Shown: positions 16,558-25,946 of the stretch, piece after piece | Position numbering within the stretch: the first letter of the stretch is position 1 | Layout of the letters: every line of letters begins with the position of its first letter | Assembly (NCBI RefSeq): GCF_963667685.1 | Contig: NZ_OY763932.1 | Span: 1-64,000, forward strand | Direction: 5' to 3' | Origin: Maridesulfovibrio sp. | Lineage (GTDB): Bacteria > Desulfobacterota > Desulfovibrionia > Desulfovibrionales > Desulfovibrionaceae | DNA: 64,000 nt | Notes under the pieces: generated by a model | What the model was told of the DNA's origin: nothing | The model's database searches: none | The model's input: the letters and a program-made list of their open reading frames with translations, nothing else | Program-made: the position numbers and the translations under genes

Positions 16558-17532
16558 TTACCTGACAATGTTATGGGCCTGCCGCAGAATAGCATCACTG
16601 ATTTTTACATTTATATCCTTAGCTGTCTTAAGATTGATGAACAGATAATCCTCAGAAACTTCCACAGGAAGCATCGAAATCGAAGAACCTGAAAAAATCA
16701 TATGCGCTTGCCGTGCGCTCTGCTTCCCGATGTCATAGCCATTAAAGCCGTAGCCGGTTAAAGCTCCCTGCGCCACCTGCTTGAAACGGACTGTCGAAAG
16801 AGGAAGTTTGCGGTCAATGCAAAGGGTAACAAAATCCTTAATTCTTGACATAACCAGACCTTCCCTTGGAAGCAGGACAGCATCAACATCGACGGGGACA
16901 TAACTTCTATCGTCCAGCACGTCAGTGTCCCGGAAAAAAGGTTTTTTAACCAGCTGCACCCCCACTTTCGGAGCGGCTTCTTCAAGCATTTTAAGACTTG
17001 TCTGTGCACTTTTATCATCCGGGCTATAGGGGACAAAAACCCTTTTCACCGAAGGAACAACATCTTTCAGATACTGCAACCTGCGGCCATCACTTGAGGA
17101 AAGACGCACCCCAGTGATATTTTCCTCCGGAGTCCTCATATTTTTTAATATCCCTGAGGCGACAGGATCATTCACTGGAGCAAAAATGACCGGTATATTG
17201 GTCCCAGCAGTCATTTGTTTTGCCACAGTCGCGGCAGGAGTTGGGGATACAAATATTAAATCAGGCTGCCCATCGAGTAATTTCTGCATGTATGGGACAA
17301 GATCTTCCTTAGCCGATGCCGGACCATCAAAATCATAAATTATATCCTCGCCTTCACGATATCCAAGCTCACTCAATCCGTCCTTAAATCCTTCCAAGGT
17401 AGTGAGGTTATTGCTGGTAAACTGCAACACCCCGACCTTATAAACTTTTTTATCCGTTCCCAAAGGAAGAAAAGCGTATAATACAGCAAAAAAAATAAGA
17501 ATAATTCCTGCTGTAAAAACAAATTTACGCAT
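16558..17532 (-). CDS. ABC_sub_bind-type periplasmic binding protein
   Basis: A 324-residue protein from the ATG at 17532, chosen because AGGAGGAG sits just upstream. The N-terminal hydrophobic segment (residues 1-25) is an export signal or anchor. The mature part has the TrpX-like binding fold of the ABC_sub_bind family: VYKVGVLQF, DLIFVSPTPAATVA, IPVIFAPVNDPVASG, DAVLLPREGLV. No permease or ATPase gene is nearby. Instead a sensor kinase gene follows after 14 bases, so it most likely works as a soluble sensor for that kinase. The ligand is unknown; relatives bind tryptophan or other small organics. Confidence 0.75.
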   Translation of the reverse strand: MRKFVFTAGIILIFFAVLYAFLPLGTDKKVYKVGVLQFTSNNLTTLEGFKDGLSELGYREGEDIIYDFDGPASAKEDLVPYMQKLLDGQPDLIFVSPTPAATVAKQMTAGTNIPVIFAPVNDPVASGILKNMRTPEENITGVRLSSSDGRRLQYLKDVVPSVKRVFVPYSPDDKSAQTSLKMLEEAAPKVGVQLVKKPFFRDTDVLDDRSYVPVDVDAVLLPREGLVMSRIKDFVTLCIDRKLPLSTVRFKQVAQGALTGYGFNGYDIGKQSARQAHMIFSGSSISMLPVEVSEDYLFINLKTAKDINVKISDAILRQAHNIVR

Positions 17533-17626
17533 CTGCTCCTCCTTTAACCGGGAATTCAGCATTTTTTAAAATACTAAAAATAACCCTCACGGTAAACATC
17601 AATATAAAATTAAACGGGCAGATAAA

Positions 17627-19645
17627 CTACATGGCAAGTCGCACATCAACAGTATTATCATTTAATGTAGTTGCTTCTCCAATGTCTGAAAGACGCTCAT
17701 GATGCAAGGCATTAACAAGATTTCTATTGATGGACTGCGATGATTTAAATATTCCTACAGCAGCAACGACACTTTTTGCAATCCGCGGAGTTACACGGGC
17801 CGTAAACCCAACCTCTCCAAGATCGTTAAATGCAACAATTTTATCGCCATCTTTTATATTCCTGTCCGCAGCATCATCTGGGTGCATCTCCAGCATCATC
17901 AGACCCCGCTGGGCGACAAGCTCTTCACGTTCCAGAAAAATGGAGTTCAGCGTATCTGAACTGGGTACGGCAATGAGCTGCAAAGGCTGGTTTCCACCGT
18001 GACTCTCAAGGTATTCAGGAAGAATACGGTCCTGTCGTTCATCCGCGATCTGAATCTTACCTGAAGGTGTTTTCCAGTCAGTATGATCTGCAAACGGAGC
18101 AGAGATGTTCCCCCCTTTCTGCAAAGTTTCATGTTGCTCATCGCTTAAGTTCTGCAAGCCCTGCATTGGATTGCCAAGCAATTCATCCAGCAAGTCGTCT
18201 TCTGACCGCTGAAAATGAGCATCTTCATACCCCATTGATTTAGCCAGAAGACAAAATATCTCCCAGTTGGTTTTGCATTCTCCCGGAGCAGGGATAATTT
18301 TGCGTGCCACACCGAACGAACAATATCCATACGCGCTATAGCAGTCAGACTGCTCCACTGAAAATGTCGCAGGAAGTATGATATCAGCATAGCGGGCGGT
18401 ATCTGTCATGAACCGCTCGTGGACAACTGTAAAAAGTTCCGGATTACCAAGGCCTTGCTGGATGCCGAGCTGATTGGACACTGAACCGACAGGGTTGCTG
18501 CCGTAAATATGCAGACAGCGGATCGGGATTTGCCCTTCTCCGCCACTAAGGGCCATGGCCAGCTGATTTATATTAACTTTACGTCCGCCCCTTTGCCGCA
18601 GGTCAGGGCGGGTAATACGCCTATGATCCACATAAGGACCGCCACCGGGATTACAGCCGCAAAGCCCTCCTCCGCTTTTCTTCCATGCTCCGGTGAAAGC
18701 GGAAAGAATAGTTATCAGTCTTACGGTCATACCACCATTTCCGTACCTGGAATTTCCGCTTCCAAGAATAATTGCCGGCGCCGATGCCGCTGCATATTCA
18801 CGGGCCAGATCAATAATTTCCTGCACCGGAACACCGCATACGGACTCCGCCCACTGTGGGGTATACCGATGAAGTGTTTTCTTGAAATCCGCATAGCCGA
18901 TTGTTTCGCTATGCAAAAATTCGGAATCTTCCAGACCTTCATTGACCAGCACATGCATCATAGCAAGTGCGAGAGCTCCGTCTGTTCCCGGTTTGAGCAG
19001 CAGCACATGGTCAGAATAATCAGCCATTTCACCAGCAAAGCATTCGATGAGAACTACTCTTTTTCCATTTTTGCGAGCCTTGACCATATCAGCCATACTC
19101 TGGAGTCTCGTCGCCTTCATATTGCTGCCCCAGACAATAAAAAAATCACTGTCTCCCAGCTCTCGCGGATCGAGACATCCTGTGCTGCCCATTACGGATT
19201 CATAGCCGGCACCCTTAGCGGAAGCGCAAAGGGTCTTAACAAGCTCGCAGCTCCCCATTTTATTAAAAAGAGCGTCACCGCAATTGCGGTGGATAAGGCT
19301 CATGACACCGGAATAATAGAATGGGAGAATTGAATCAGGTCCGTGCTCTTTAATAGCCTGTTTCCATTTCCCCGTTATGGTTTTAACTGCTTCATTCCAA
19401 GATACTGACTCAAAAAGACCTTTTCCTTTCTCTCCTGTGCGTCTTAATGGTTTCATGATGCGGTCAGGGGAATGGATGGACTTCTCATAACGCTGCATTT
19501 TGCGGCAGATCAAACCTTTGCAGACTGGGTCAGCGGGGTCACCCTTAACCTTCAGAATGCGGGTTCCGTCACTTTCAACCAGCAATCCGCAAGTGGTGGG
19601 ACAATCATAAGGACAGATAGATTTATATGTAACCATGGTTGGCAT
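17627..19645 (-). CDS. Cytoplasmic molybdopterin oxidoreductase
   Basis: A 672-residue enzyme of the DMSO-reductase superfamily. The N-terminal cysteines Cys11, Cys15, Cys19 and a later Cys form the 4Fe-4S site. Cofactor-binding segments include VWGSNMKATR, LKPGTDGALALAMMHVL, ILGSGNSRYGNGG and IHIYGSNPVG-like IYGSNPVGSV. The C-terminal domain (about 545-670) is the molybdopterin dinucleotide-binding part. There is no Tat signal, so it is cytoplasmic, and no electron-transfer subunit is adjacent. The substrate cannot be told from sequence. It lies between two binding protein-kinase pairs that read away from or toward it, which may sense its substrate. Confidence 0.8.
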   Translation of the reverse strand: MPTMVTYKSICPYDCPTTCGLLVESDGTRILKVKGDPADPVCKGLICRKMQRYEKSIHSPDRIMKPLRRTGEKGKGLFESVSWNEAVKTITGKWKQAIKEHGPDSILPFYYSGVMSLIHRNCGDALFNKMGSCELVKTLCASAKGAGYESVMGSTGCLDPRELGDSDFFIVWGSNMKATRLQSMADMVKARKNGKRVVLIECFAGEMADYSDHVLLLKPGTDGALALAMMHVLVNEGLEDSEFLHSETIGYADFKKTLHRYTPQWAESVCGVPVQEIIDLAREYAAASAPAIILGSGNSRYGNGGMTVRLITILSAFTGAWKKSGGGLCGCNPGGGPYVDHRRITRPDLRQRGGRKVNINQLAMALSGGEGQIPIRCLHIYGSNPVGSVSNQLGIQQGLGNPELFTVVHERFMTDTARYADIILPATFSVEQSDCYSAYGYCSFGVARKIIPAPGECKTNWEIFCLLAKSMGYEDAHFQRSEDDLLDELLGNPMQGLQNLSDEQHETLQKGGNISAPFADHTDWKTPSGKIQIADERQDRILPEYLESHGGNQPLQLIAVPSSDTLNSIFLEREELVAQRGLMMLEMHPDDAADRNIKDGDKIVAFNDLGEVGFTARVTPRIAKSVVAAVGIFKSSQSINRNLVNALHHERLSDIGEATTLNDNTVDVRLAM

Positions 19646-19880
19646 AATCCCTTAATAAAAATTAGATTTACAGGACCGACTAAAAAACTTTAATTATGAA
19701 CTTAATATATTATAGTAAATTATTAGGTTAATCCAGTCTATACATCCCTGCGCAAAGGCAAAGACCTCCCCCGCAAAACACCGGATTAATAACCAAGCAG
19801 CAAATTATTGATTATATTTTATCCTCTTGATAGGCATACAGGATAACATTTATAACACCACAACAATTTAAAGGAAAAGC

Positions 19881-21014
19881 ATGTCCACAAGACGGGGGCA
19901 ACAGATTACTTCCAAATTCATTCTGCTATTATTTTTTCTGATGGCAGTCACATCCTGTACTGACAACAATTCAATAAATATTGGTTTTGTGGGCAGTATA
20001 ACCGGACGGAACTCCGAACTCGGCGTTACTGCAAGAAACACTCTGCAATTGATGGTCGAAGAGCAGAACAAAAACGGTGGTATAAATGGAAAAAGACTGA
20101 CCCTGGTGATCAGGGATGACATGAGCTCTCCTGCCGGAGCCAAAGCGGCTATAACCAACCTGATCAAAAAAGATGTCCGCCTGATTTTAGGGCCTATCAC
20201 CAGCGCCATGGCTGAACCTACAACCGAGGCTATTGCCGGACGTCATGTATTGGTTATGAGTCCGACAATGAGCACGGACTTTCTTGCCAACAAAGACGAC
20301 AACCTGCTGCGGACTGCAACAGGAAGCTCGCGACAGGCGGAGACTATTGCGGAACGGGCCTTTTCCCTTGGACTGGGCAGGACTGCCGTAATAGGAGACA
20401 TGGAAAATCCTAAATATGTAAATTCCATTGCCCAGAGGTTCAGGACTCTTGTGAAACAATTCGGAAAAGAAATTCCGATTGAAATAAAATACTCCAGTAG
20501 CCAAAACACTAATTTCAATGATATTGCCCGGAAAGTTGCCGTAAAAAATCCTGACTCAATCCTATTCATTACCAACGGTTTTGATGCAGCCATGCTTGCG
20601 CAGGCCTTGCGCAGGTCCGGATTGAATGATGCACGATTTTTCGGAGTCAGCTGGTCACAGTCAAACGACATTATCACCCACGGAGGAAGAGCTGTTGAAG
20701 GAATGCGGCTTATCGCCCTGCATGATTATGGTAATGTTGACCCCAAAATTGCAGCCCTGAAAAAAAAGTATATTGACCGTTATAACAAAGAACCGTCATT
20801 TATCTACACCCGATACGCTGCAATATTCAAAATTGCAGTTTACGGGCTTGAACATGCAAAATCATACAACTCGAATCAAATAAAACGTACCATACTGGAA
20901 AAGCGGAACTTTAATGAATTTGGCAGAGAAATTATCTTTAACAGATTCGGTGACGCCAAAGAACAATACAACCTCGTCATCATCAAAGACGGCAATTTTG
21001 TCAGTGACAACTAA
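19881..21014 (+). CDS. LivK-type substrate-binding lipoprotein
   Basis: A 377-residue periplasmic binding protein of the branched-chain amino-acid (Peripla_BP_6) family. The signal peptide ends in a lipobox AVTSC, so it is a lipoprotein. Motifs include INIGFVGSITGRNSELG, NGKRLTLVIRDD, LILGPITSAMAEP and SILFITNGFDAAMLAQALR. Like the protein at 16558-17532 it lacks ABC permease genes, and a sensor kinase gene begins 5 bases downstream. I infer it captures a ligand and signals through that kinase. The two binding proteins belong to different families although the kinases are related. Confidence 0.8.
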   Translation: MSTRRGQQITSKFILLLFFLMAVTSCTDNNSINIGFVGSITGRNSELGVTARNTLQLMVEEQNKNGGINGKRLTLVIRDDMSSPAGAKAAITNLIKKDVRLILGPITSAMAEPTTEAIAGRHVLVMSPTMSTDFLANKDDNLLRTATGSSRQAETIAERAFSLGLGRTAVIGDMENPKYVNSIAQRFRTLVKQFGKEIPIEIKYSSSQNTNFNDIARKVAVKNPDSILFITNGFDAAMLAQALRRSGLNDARFFGVSWSQSNDIITHGGRAVEGMRLIALHDYGNVDPKIAALKKKYIDRYNKEPSFIYTRYAAIFKIAVYGLEHAKSYNSNQIKRTILEKRNFNEFGREIIFNRFGDAKEQYNLVIIKDGNFVSDN

Positions 21015-21019
21015 TTCAG

Positions 21020-23671
21020 ATGAAAACCAATAGATCATTATGGAATATACTGTCGGGACACTTTATTATCTCGTCAACAATTCCTTTTATCCTGTTTGCA
21101 ACTCTTGTTTATATTTATACCGTTACTCACTTTAGAGACGCTATTGATGCCAGAAACAATTCTTCTGCAAAGTTAATGGTAAGCATAGTTGAAGAAAAAA
21201 TGCGCGGCATCCAACTTACTCTGCAAAAATGCCTGACAAAAATAGAAGAATCCCCAAAAGCATTGGCCCAGATTAATAATTACCTGCAAGCAATAACCAT
21301 AGCCAGTCAGTCTATCCATCAAGTCCGGTTGCTCGATAAACAGGGAATAGTCTATGCTCAGGCTCCATATTCCAAAGATGATTTAGGGTTGGACATGTCC
21401 AACTACCCTTCTTTCAAGAACGCCGGGCTGAACATGGAACCATACTGGTCACCTTCCATAATCTCAGAAGCGCACCGTACACCTGTTTTCCAAATTTCCA
21501 TTCCGTTCAGCAAAGGGGTGCTCATTGCCGATGTTACTTTTCCAAATCTGAATAGTCTGCTGAAGGAAATAAACCTCGGGAATAAAAGTGTTCTGGCCAT
21601 TACAGACCAGACAGGTACATACATTGCGCACTCTGATGAACGTAGGGTACAGCAACGAAATGAAGACCCTCACTTCAACTTATTCAAAAATTTACCAGAC
21701 ACGGAAGTACAAAAGAGGTCACTAAACAACGATAGCCGCTACAGCACTGTTTACGCGACATCTATAGGCCCATCGCGCTGGGTGGTTCTTATCTATCAGA
21801 ATTCCATTGATGTATACCGGAACCTCATCACCTACACTATTGCGTTTACCACTATTGCCTTGGTCATACTTTTCATGGCCATGTTTATTCTGATGCTTCG
21901 CTTCAAGACAATAACTTCACATTTCAATGAACTTCTCAATCTTGCTGCAAAATTTTCACGAGGAGACTACAGCCATTCGGAAACACGTAAGGACATCAAA
22001 GAGTTCACAGAAATTGCCACCGCTTTTGAATATATGGCTGAGAGTATTCAGGCTCGTGAAAAGCAAATCCATGCCTTGAACAGAGACCTTGCCCAGAAAC
22101 TCAACCAGATTACCAAACTACACAATATGAATGAAATGGTCCTTTCCTCTGCTGCTGAAGCGATCTTCGGTCTGGACCCTGATGGTAATATAATATTCAT
22201 AAATGCAGCAGCATGCAAAATGCTCGGCTACAATAAAGAAGAGCTTATCGGCCATAACCATCACGACCTGTGCCATTTCAGCAGGGAAAACGGAGAACCA
22301 TATCCCTTTGAAGAATGCCCGCTTCATTCCAGCATTAACACAGGGACAGCTAACCGCGGAAATATTACATTCATACGAAAGGACGGGTTCTTTATTCCGG
22401 TCGACTTTTACTCTATGCCGGTCCTTGAAGAAGGGAAAATGCAGGGGATAGTCGTTTCGGCCATCGATATCAGCGAACGGTTGGAATCAGAGCGGGAAAT
22501 GCAGAAACTGCGCAGCCTGTTGAGCAACATTATTAATTCCATGCCCTCCGTATTAATTGCAGTAGACAGCTCTACAAAGGTTATTCAATGGAACTCACAG
22601 GCTGAAATTGAAACCGGATTAACACGAGAAAACGCAATCGACCTTCCACTTGGAAAAGTCTACCCTAAACTGGCCCCGAAAATGGCAGATATACATGCAA
22701 CCATTGCGGGCTCCAGTAAAGGCGGCAGTAAAGGAAGACTCACACACCGGCGTGCCGGCCGGACATACTACGAAGATATTACCATCTATCCGCTTGAGCA
22801 TAGCGGCATCAAAGGAGCAGTTATCCGGCTGGATGACGTTACCGACAAAGTCAATATGGAACAGATAATGGTTCAATCTGAAAAGATGATGTCTCTTGGC
22901 GGTCTGGCTGCCGGGATGGCCCATGAAATCAACAATCCTTTGGCGGGTATTTCCGGCAATGTCTACAACATAAATAAACGCCTTTTTGGCGACCTGCCTG
23001 CCAACAAGGCTGCGGCAGAGCAATACGGACTATCCCTCAAGGATATACGCGGATACCTTGAATCGCGCGATATTCCTAAAATGATTCATTCAATTAAATC
23101 ATCAACGCTTAGGGCTTCCACTATCGTTCGTAATATGCTCAGTTTCAGCCGAAAGAGTGAAATGAGCCTTGAACTGTACGATATTACGCAATTATTAGAT
23201 GAAACAATAGATATTGCCGCGAATGACTATGACTTCAAAAGGGAATTTGACTTCAAAAAGATAAAAATAATTAGGGATTATGAAAACAATTTACCCAAGG
23301 TATATTGCGAACGGGGAGAGATTCAGCAGGTTTTTTTCAACCTTCTGAAAAACGGTGCCGAAGCAATGAAAGACAAACTCCAGCCATGCCCGACGCCGAG
23401 CTTCATACTGCGGGTCTTTGAAGAAAAGCATTACGTCACAATACAGATTGAAGATAATGGCCCGGGAATGGATGAAGACATCTCTTCCCGCATATTTGAA
23501 CCATTCTATACGACCAAACCAGTTGGTAAAGGAACCGGGCTGGGACTTTCTGTTTCGTATTTTATAATAACTGAGCAGCACGGCGGGACCATGACTATTG
23601 ACTCCAAACCCGGTCACTGGAGCAGATTCACTATCAAACTGCCTTTGATCCAAAAGACTGATACAGACTAA
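21020..23671 (+). CDS. Membrane PAS sensor histidine kinase paired with a LivK-type protein
   Basis: An 883-residue kinase with helix (about 12-34), periplasmic dCache-like domain, helix (about 275-297), HAMP and a short coiled coil. Two PAS domains (about 365-490 and 495-610), a phospho-His in LAAGMAHEINNP and a HATPase domain with FFNLLKNGAEAM, EDNGPGM and GKGTGLGLSV follow. Its start lies 5 bases after the binding-protein stop. From the dimerization domain to the end it is paralogous to the kinase at 13910-16543, sharing segments such as EKMMSLGGLAAGMAHEINNP and EFDFKKIKI-like strings. No response regulator gene is adjacent. Confidence 0.85.
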   Translation: MKTNRSLWNILSGHFIISSTIPFILFATLVYIYTVTHFRDAIDARNNSSAKLMVSIVEEKMRGIQLTLQKCLTKIEESPKALAQINNYLQAITIASQSIHQVRLLDKQGIVYAQAPYSKDDLGLDMSNYPSFKNAGLNMEPYWSPSIISEAHRTPVFQISIPFSKGVLIADVTFPNLNSLLKEINLGNKSVLAITDQTGTYIAHSDERRVQQRNEDPHFNLFKNLPDTEVQKRSLNNDSRYSTVYATSIGPSRWVVLIYQNSIDVYRNLITYTIAFTTIALVILFMAMFILMLRFKTITSHFNELLNLAAKFSRGDYSHSETRKDIKEFTEIATAFEYMAESIQAREKQIHALNRDLAQKLNQITKLHNMNEMVLSSAAEAIFGLDPDGNIIFINAAACKMLGYNKEELIGHNHHDLCHFSRENGEPYPFEECPLHSSINTGTANRGNITFIRKDGFFIPVDFYSMPVLEEGKMQGIVVSAIDISERLESEREMQKLRSLLSNIINSMPSVLIAVDSSTKVIQWNSQAEIETGLTRENAIDLPLGKVYPKLAPKMADIHATIAGSSKGGSKGRLTHRRAGRTYYEDITIYPLEHSGIKGAVIRLDDVTDKVNMEQIMVQSEKMMSLGGLAAGMAHEINNPLAGISGNVYNINKRLFGDLPANKAAAEQYGLSLKDIRGYLESRDIPKMIHSIKSSTLRASTIVRNMLSFSRKSEMSLELYDITQLLDETIDIAANDYDFKREFDFKKIKIIRDYENNLPKVYCERGEIQQVFFNLLKNGAEAMKDKLQPCPTPSFILRVFEEKHYVTIQIEDNGPGMDEDISSRIFEPFYTTKPVGKGTGLGLSVSYFIITEQHGGTMTIDSKPGHWSRFTIKLPLIQKTDTD

Positions 23672-23704
23672 AGTAGTCTGTTTATTTATTGAACCCCAAA
23701 AACA

Positions 23705-23737
23705 AAAGGTCCGGCTTGAATACCAAGCCGGACCTTT
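23705..23737. terminator. Bidirectional intrinsic terminator
   Basis: A perfect 13-base stem, AAAGGTCCGGCTT with its complement, and a 7-base loop. It lies between the convergent kinase gene and the small gene at 23782-24072, so it can serve both. Confidence 0.8.
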
Positions 23738-23781
23738 GTCTGAGTATCATTCAGCATTATACCGCTGACACCAGAAATCCT

Positions 23782-24072
23782 CTAATGACCTTTGCAAACA
23801 TGTTTGCTAGGTGCCCAGCCATCCATGTACCACGCGCGCTCACCCATAATCTGCAAACCGTGATAACGCACGTACTCCAGCTGTTCTTCGGAATAGGAAT
23901 GCCCTTCAATGGGCATGATTGCGCTGACTTCACTTGGACCATAAGCGGTGTCAGAAGAATCAGCAACAAACACGGGTTCTCCGATGCTCCCTGCAGGATG
24001 TTTTATTGTCAGTTTACCCAAACCGATACCTTCCGCCATGCAGGGAATATCTATGTCGTGCACAATGTCCAT
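23782..24072 (-). CDS. Small conserved-looking protein of unknown function
   Basis: A 96-residue soluble protein with an AAGGAG site just ahead of its ATG and a terminator downstream, so expression is plausible. Residues include AEGIGLGKLTIKHPAG, YGPSEVSAIMPIEGHSY and a C-terminal GWAPSKHVCKGH. There is no signal peptide, and I see no metal-binding pattern beyond a lone Cys-His pair. I do not recognise the family. Confidence 0.6.
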   Translation of the reverse strand: MDIVHDIDIPCMAEGIGLGKLTIKHPAGSIGEPVFVADSSDTAYGPSEVSAIMPIEGHSYSEEQLEYVRYHGLQIMGERAWYMDGWAPSKHVCKGH

Positions 24073-24683
24073 TTAAAACTCCTTAAATCCGGTTAAAATA
24101 CATCCACGAATCTATCGATAAATAATATCACGACAACACTTAAGCACAGAAATAACAAGAGTTCAATAGGTTGTAGCTGCCCAACGAAATAGCCTTGTCT
24201 TAAATTTATAGGACATGAATGCAGGGTAAACATAAGAGTAAAGCCGGGGACATCCACTGCATCCCCATATTTATATGACTGTAATCGGGCTGACAGGAGA
24301 CAGCAGACTCTTCATATTAATACAGTCTAATTGGCATCCAAGGATTCTTAACTCAGCACTCTAGCCGAAAGCTCACAGACAGACTTGATTTCAAAATTTA
24401 CGATTAAACATTTTTCAATTTAATATTTCAATAGTAATATTTTTTATTGACTCGTAACACAGTATTATATACAAAATTAGAAAAACAGCCCTTGTTCGAA
24501 AAACCACACCTGTTTAGCGCGTCTTTCGAGTCCTGTTTTAATTCAGGAAGATATACCTCCATCCTCGGGCTATCTGTTTTTTTAATCCCCGCAGACTCGG
24601 ACATAATCAAATCTGATTCGAACGCGGACCTGATAGCGGCTGCTCCTGCTGTCAGGTCCGTGGGGATGCAAAAATCCATAAGA
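24073..24683. other. 611-base spacer with no supported gene
   Basis: AT-rich DNA upstream of the 96-residue gene and downstream of the hydrogenase operon. Short frames on both strands between 24428 and 24794 overlap the hydF terminator, lack ribosome sites and show no family features. I see no RNA gene or repeat. Confidence 0.5.
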
Positions 24684-24684
24684 A

Positions 24685-24725
24685 AAGCCGGCGCTCATCT
24701 CAAATGTCGAGATAAGCACCGGCTT
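24685..24725 (-). terminator. Terminator of the hydrogenase maturation operon
   Basis: A 17-base stem (24685-24701 with 24709-24725) with a 7-base loop and two mispairs, followed on the minus strand by TTTTCTT. It lies 18 bases past the hydF stop codon. Confidence 0.8.
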
Positions 24726-24743
24726 CAATTCGTTTGCAGCATA

Positions 24744-25946
24744 TTACAAATTAAATGGACTGATTACGCGATCAAGAACGCCCTGCACTTTTGATATAGC
24801 CACGCCGTAATTTGTCACCGGCACGCCGCTGCGCTGGCACTCCTTGATGCGGCGAAGCATCTCACTGCGGTTTAGCATACAGGCTCCGCAATGAATAATC
24901 AGCTTGAAACGCTCCAGATCTTCAGGAAAATCATGGCCGGAGTACATGACAAAGTTTAACTCCTTACCAGTATACTGACGAATCCAACGCGGAATTTTTA
25001 CCTTTCCAATATCATCGGCAACAGGATGATGAGAACAAGCTTCTCCCATGAGAATGGTATCTCCATCCTGCAACGAATCAATAGCCATTGCTCCTTGTAC
25101 AAGGCTGGGTAGATCGCCCTTGTAACGAGCGTACAGGGTAGAAAAAGTGGTTAATGGAATCTCGTCAGGCACATCGCCGGCCACGCTCATGACAACCTGT
25201 GAATCTGTTATCACCAACGCCGGATCACGCTTCATTGATGACAATGTTTCCTCAATCTCGCGCTCTTTGACTGTCACTCCCACTGCATCGCAATCGAGGA
25301 TCTCACGCAGAACCTGCACCTGCGGAAGAATCAACCGCCCTTTGGGTGCTGCAAGATCGATGGGAACTACACAGACAACCCAATCCCCTTCACTAAACAG
25401 GTCACCGGCAAGAACAGGTTCACGCTTCATCTCTTCCGGGGCCAGCGTAATAATAGCTTCCTTGAGTTCATCAATGGAACAGGATTCCAGCACAGATGTC
25501 TTATAGTATGGAATACCTCGCTGACGGCAATAATCCATATCATCCTCAAGCGGCTCACAAAGATCATTTTTATTAAAAACTACCAGATAGGGAATCTCCA
25601 ATTCTGAGACCTTGTTTATCAACTCCACCTCATAATCAGTCAGCCCGCCTTCGCCCACAACAACAAGGGCAAGATCTGTGCGCATCAGAACCTTATTGGT
25701 TGCTTTTATGCGTAATTCACCGACTTCTCCTGTATCATCAAGTCCGGCAGTATCATAAAAAGTTACCGGCCCAAGGGGAAGCAGCTCATAATGCTTTGCC
25801 ACCGGATCAGTGGTGGTTCCGGGGCTATCAGACACAATAGAAACATCCTGCCCGCAAATTGCGTTAATTAATGAAGATTTTCCGGCATTGCGTTTGCCGA
25901 TAAGAGTTATCACCAGTCGGACACCGCGTGGAGCCTTATTCGACAT
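24744..25946 (-). CDS. hydF: [FeFe]-hydrogenase maturation GTPase HydF
   Basis: A 400-residue scaffold GTPase. It has the P-loop GKRNAGKSS, switch SDSPGTTTDPV, G3 DTAGLDD and G4 NKND. The C-terminal domain has conserved His-Cys sites: HHPVADD near residue 308, then IHCGACMLNR, which in HydF bind the 4Fe-4S cluster. HydF carries the assembled 2Fe subcluster to apo-HydA. It overlaps hydE by 11 bases and closes the operon. The ATG at 25946 follows the hydE reading frame directly. I see no missing motif. Confidence 0.95.
   Translation of the reverse strand: MSNKAPRGVRLVITLIGKRNAGKSSLINAICGQDVSIVSDSPGTTTDPVAKHYELLPLGPVTFYDTAGLDDTGEVGELRIKATNKVLMRTDLALVVVGEGGLTDYEVELINKVSELEIPYLVVFNKNDLCEPLEDDMDYCRQRGIPYYKTSVLESCSIDELKEAIITLAPEEMKREPVLAGDLFSEGDWVVCVVPIDLAAPKGRLILPQVQVLREILDCDAVGVTVKEREIEETLSSMKRDPALVITDSQVVMSVAGDVPDEIPLTTFSTLYARYKGDLPSLVQGAMAIDSLQDGDTILMGEACSHHPVADDIGKVKIPRWIRQYTGKELNFVMYSGHDFPEDLERFKLIIHCGACMLNRSEMLRRIKECQRSGVPVTNYGVAISKVQGVLDRVISPFNL

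Noticed and set aside
24428-24794. Short frames on both strands next to the hydF terminator
   Set aside because: They overlap the terminator hairpin, lack ribosome sites and show no family features.
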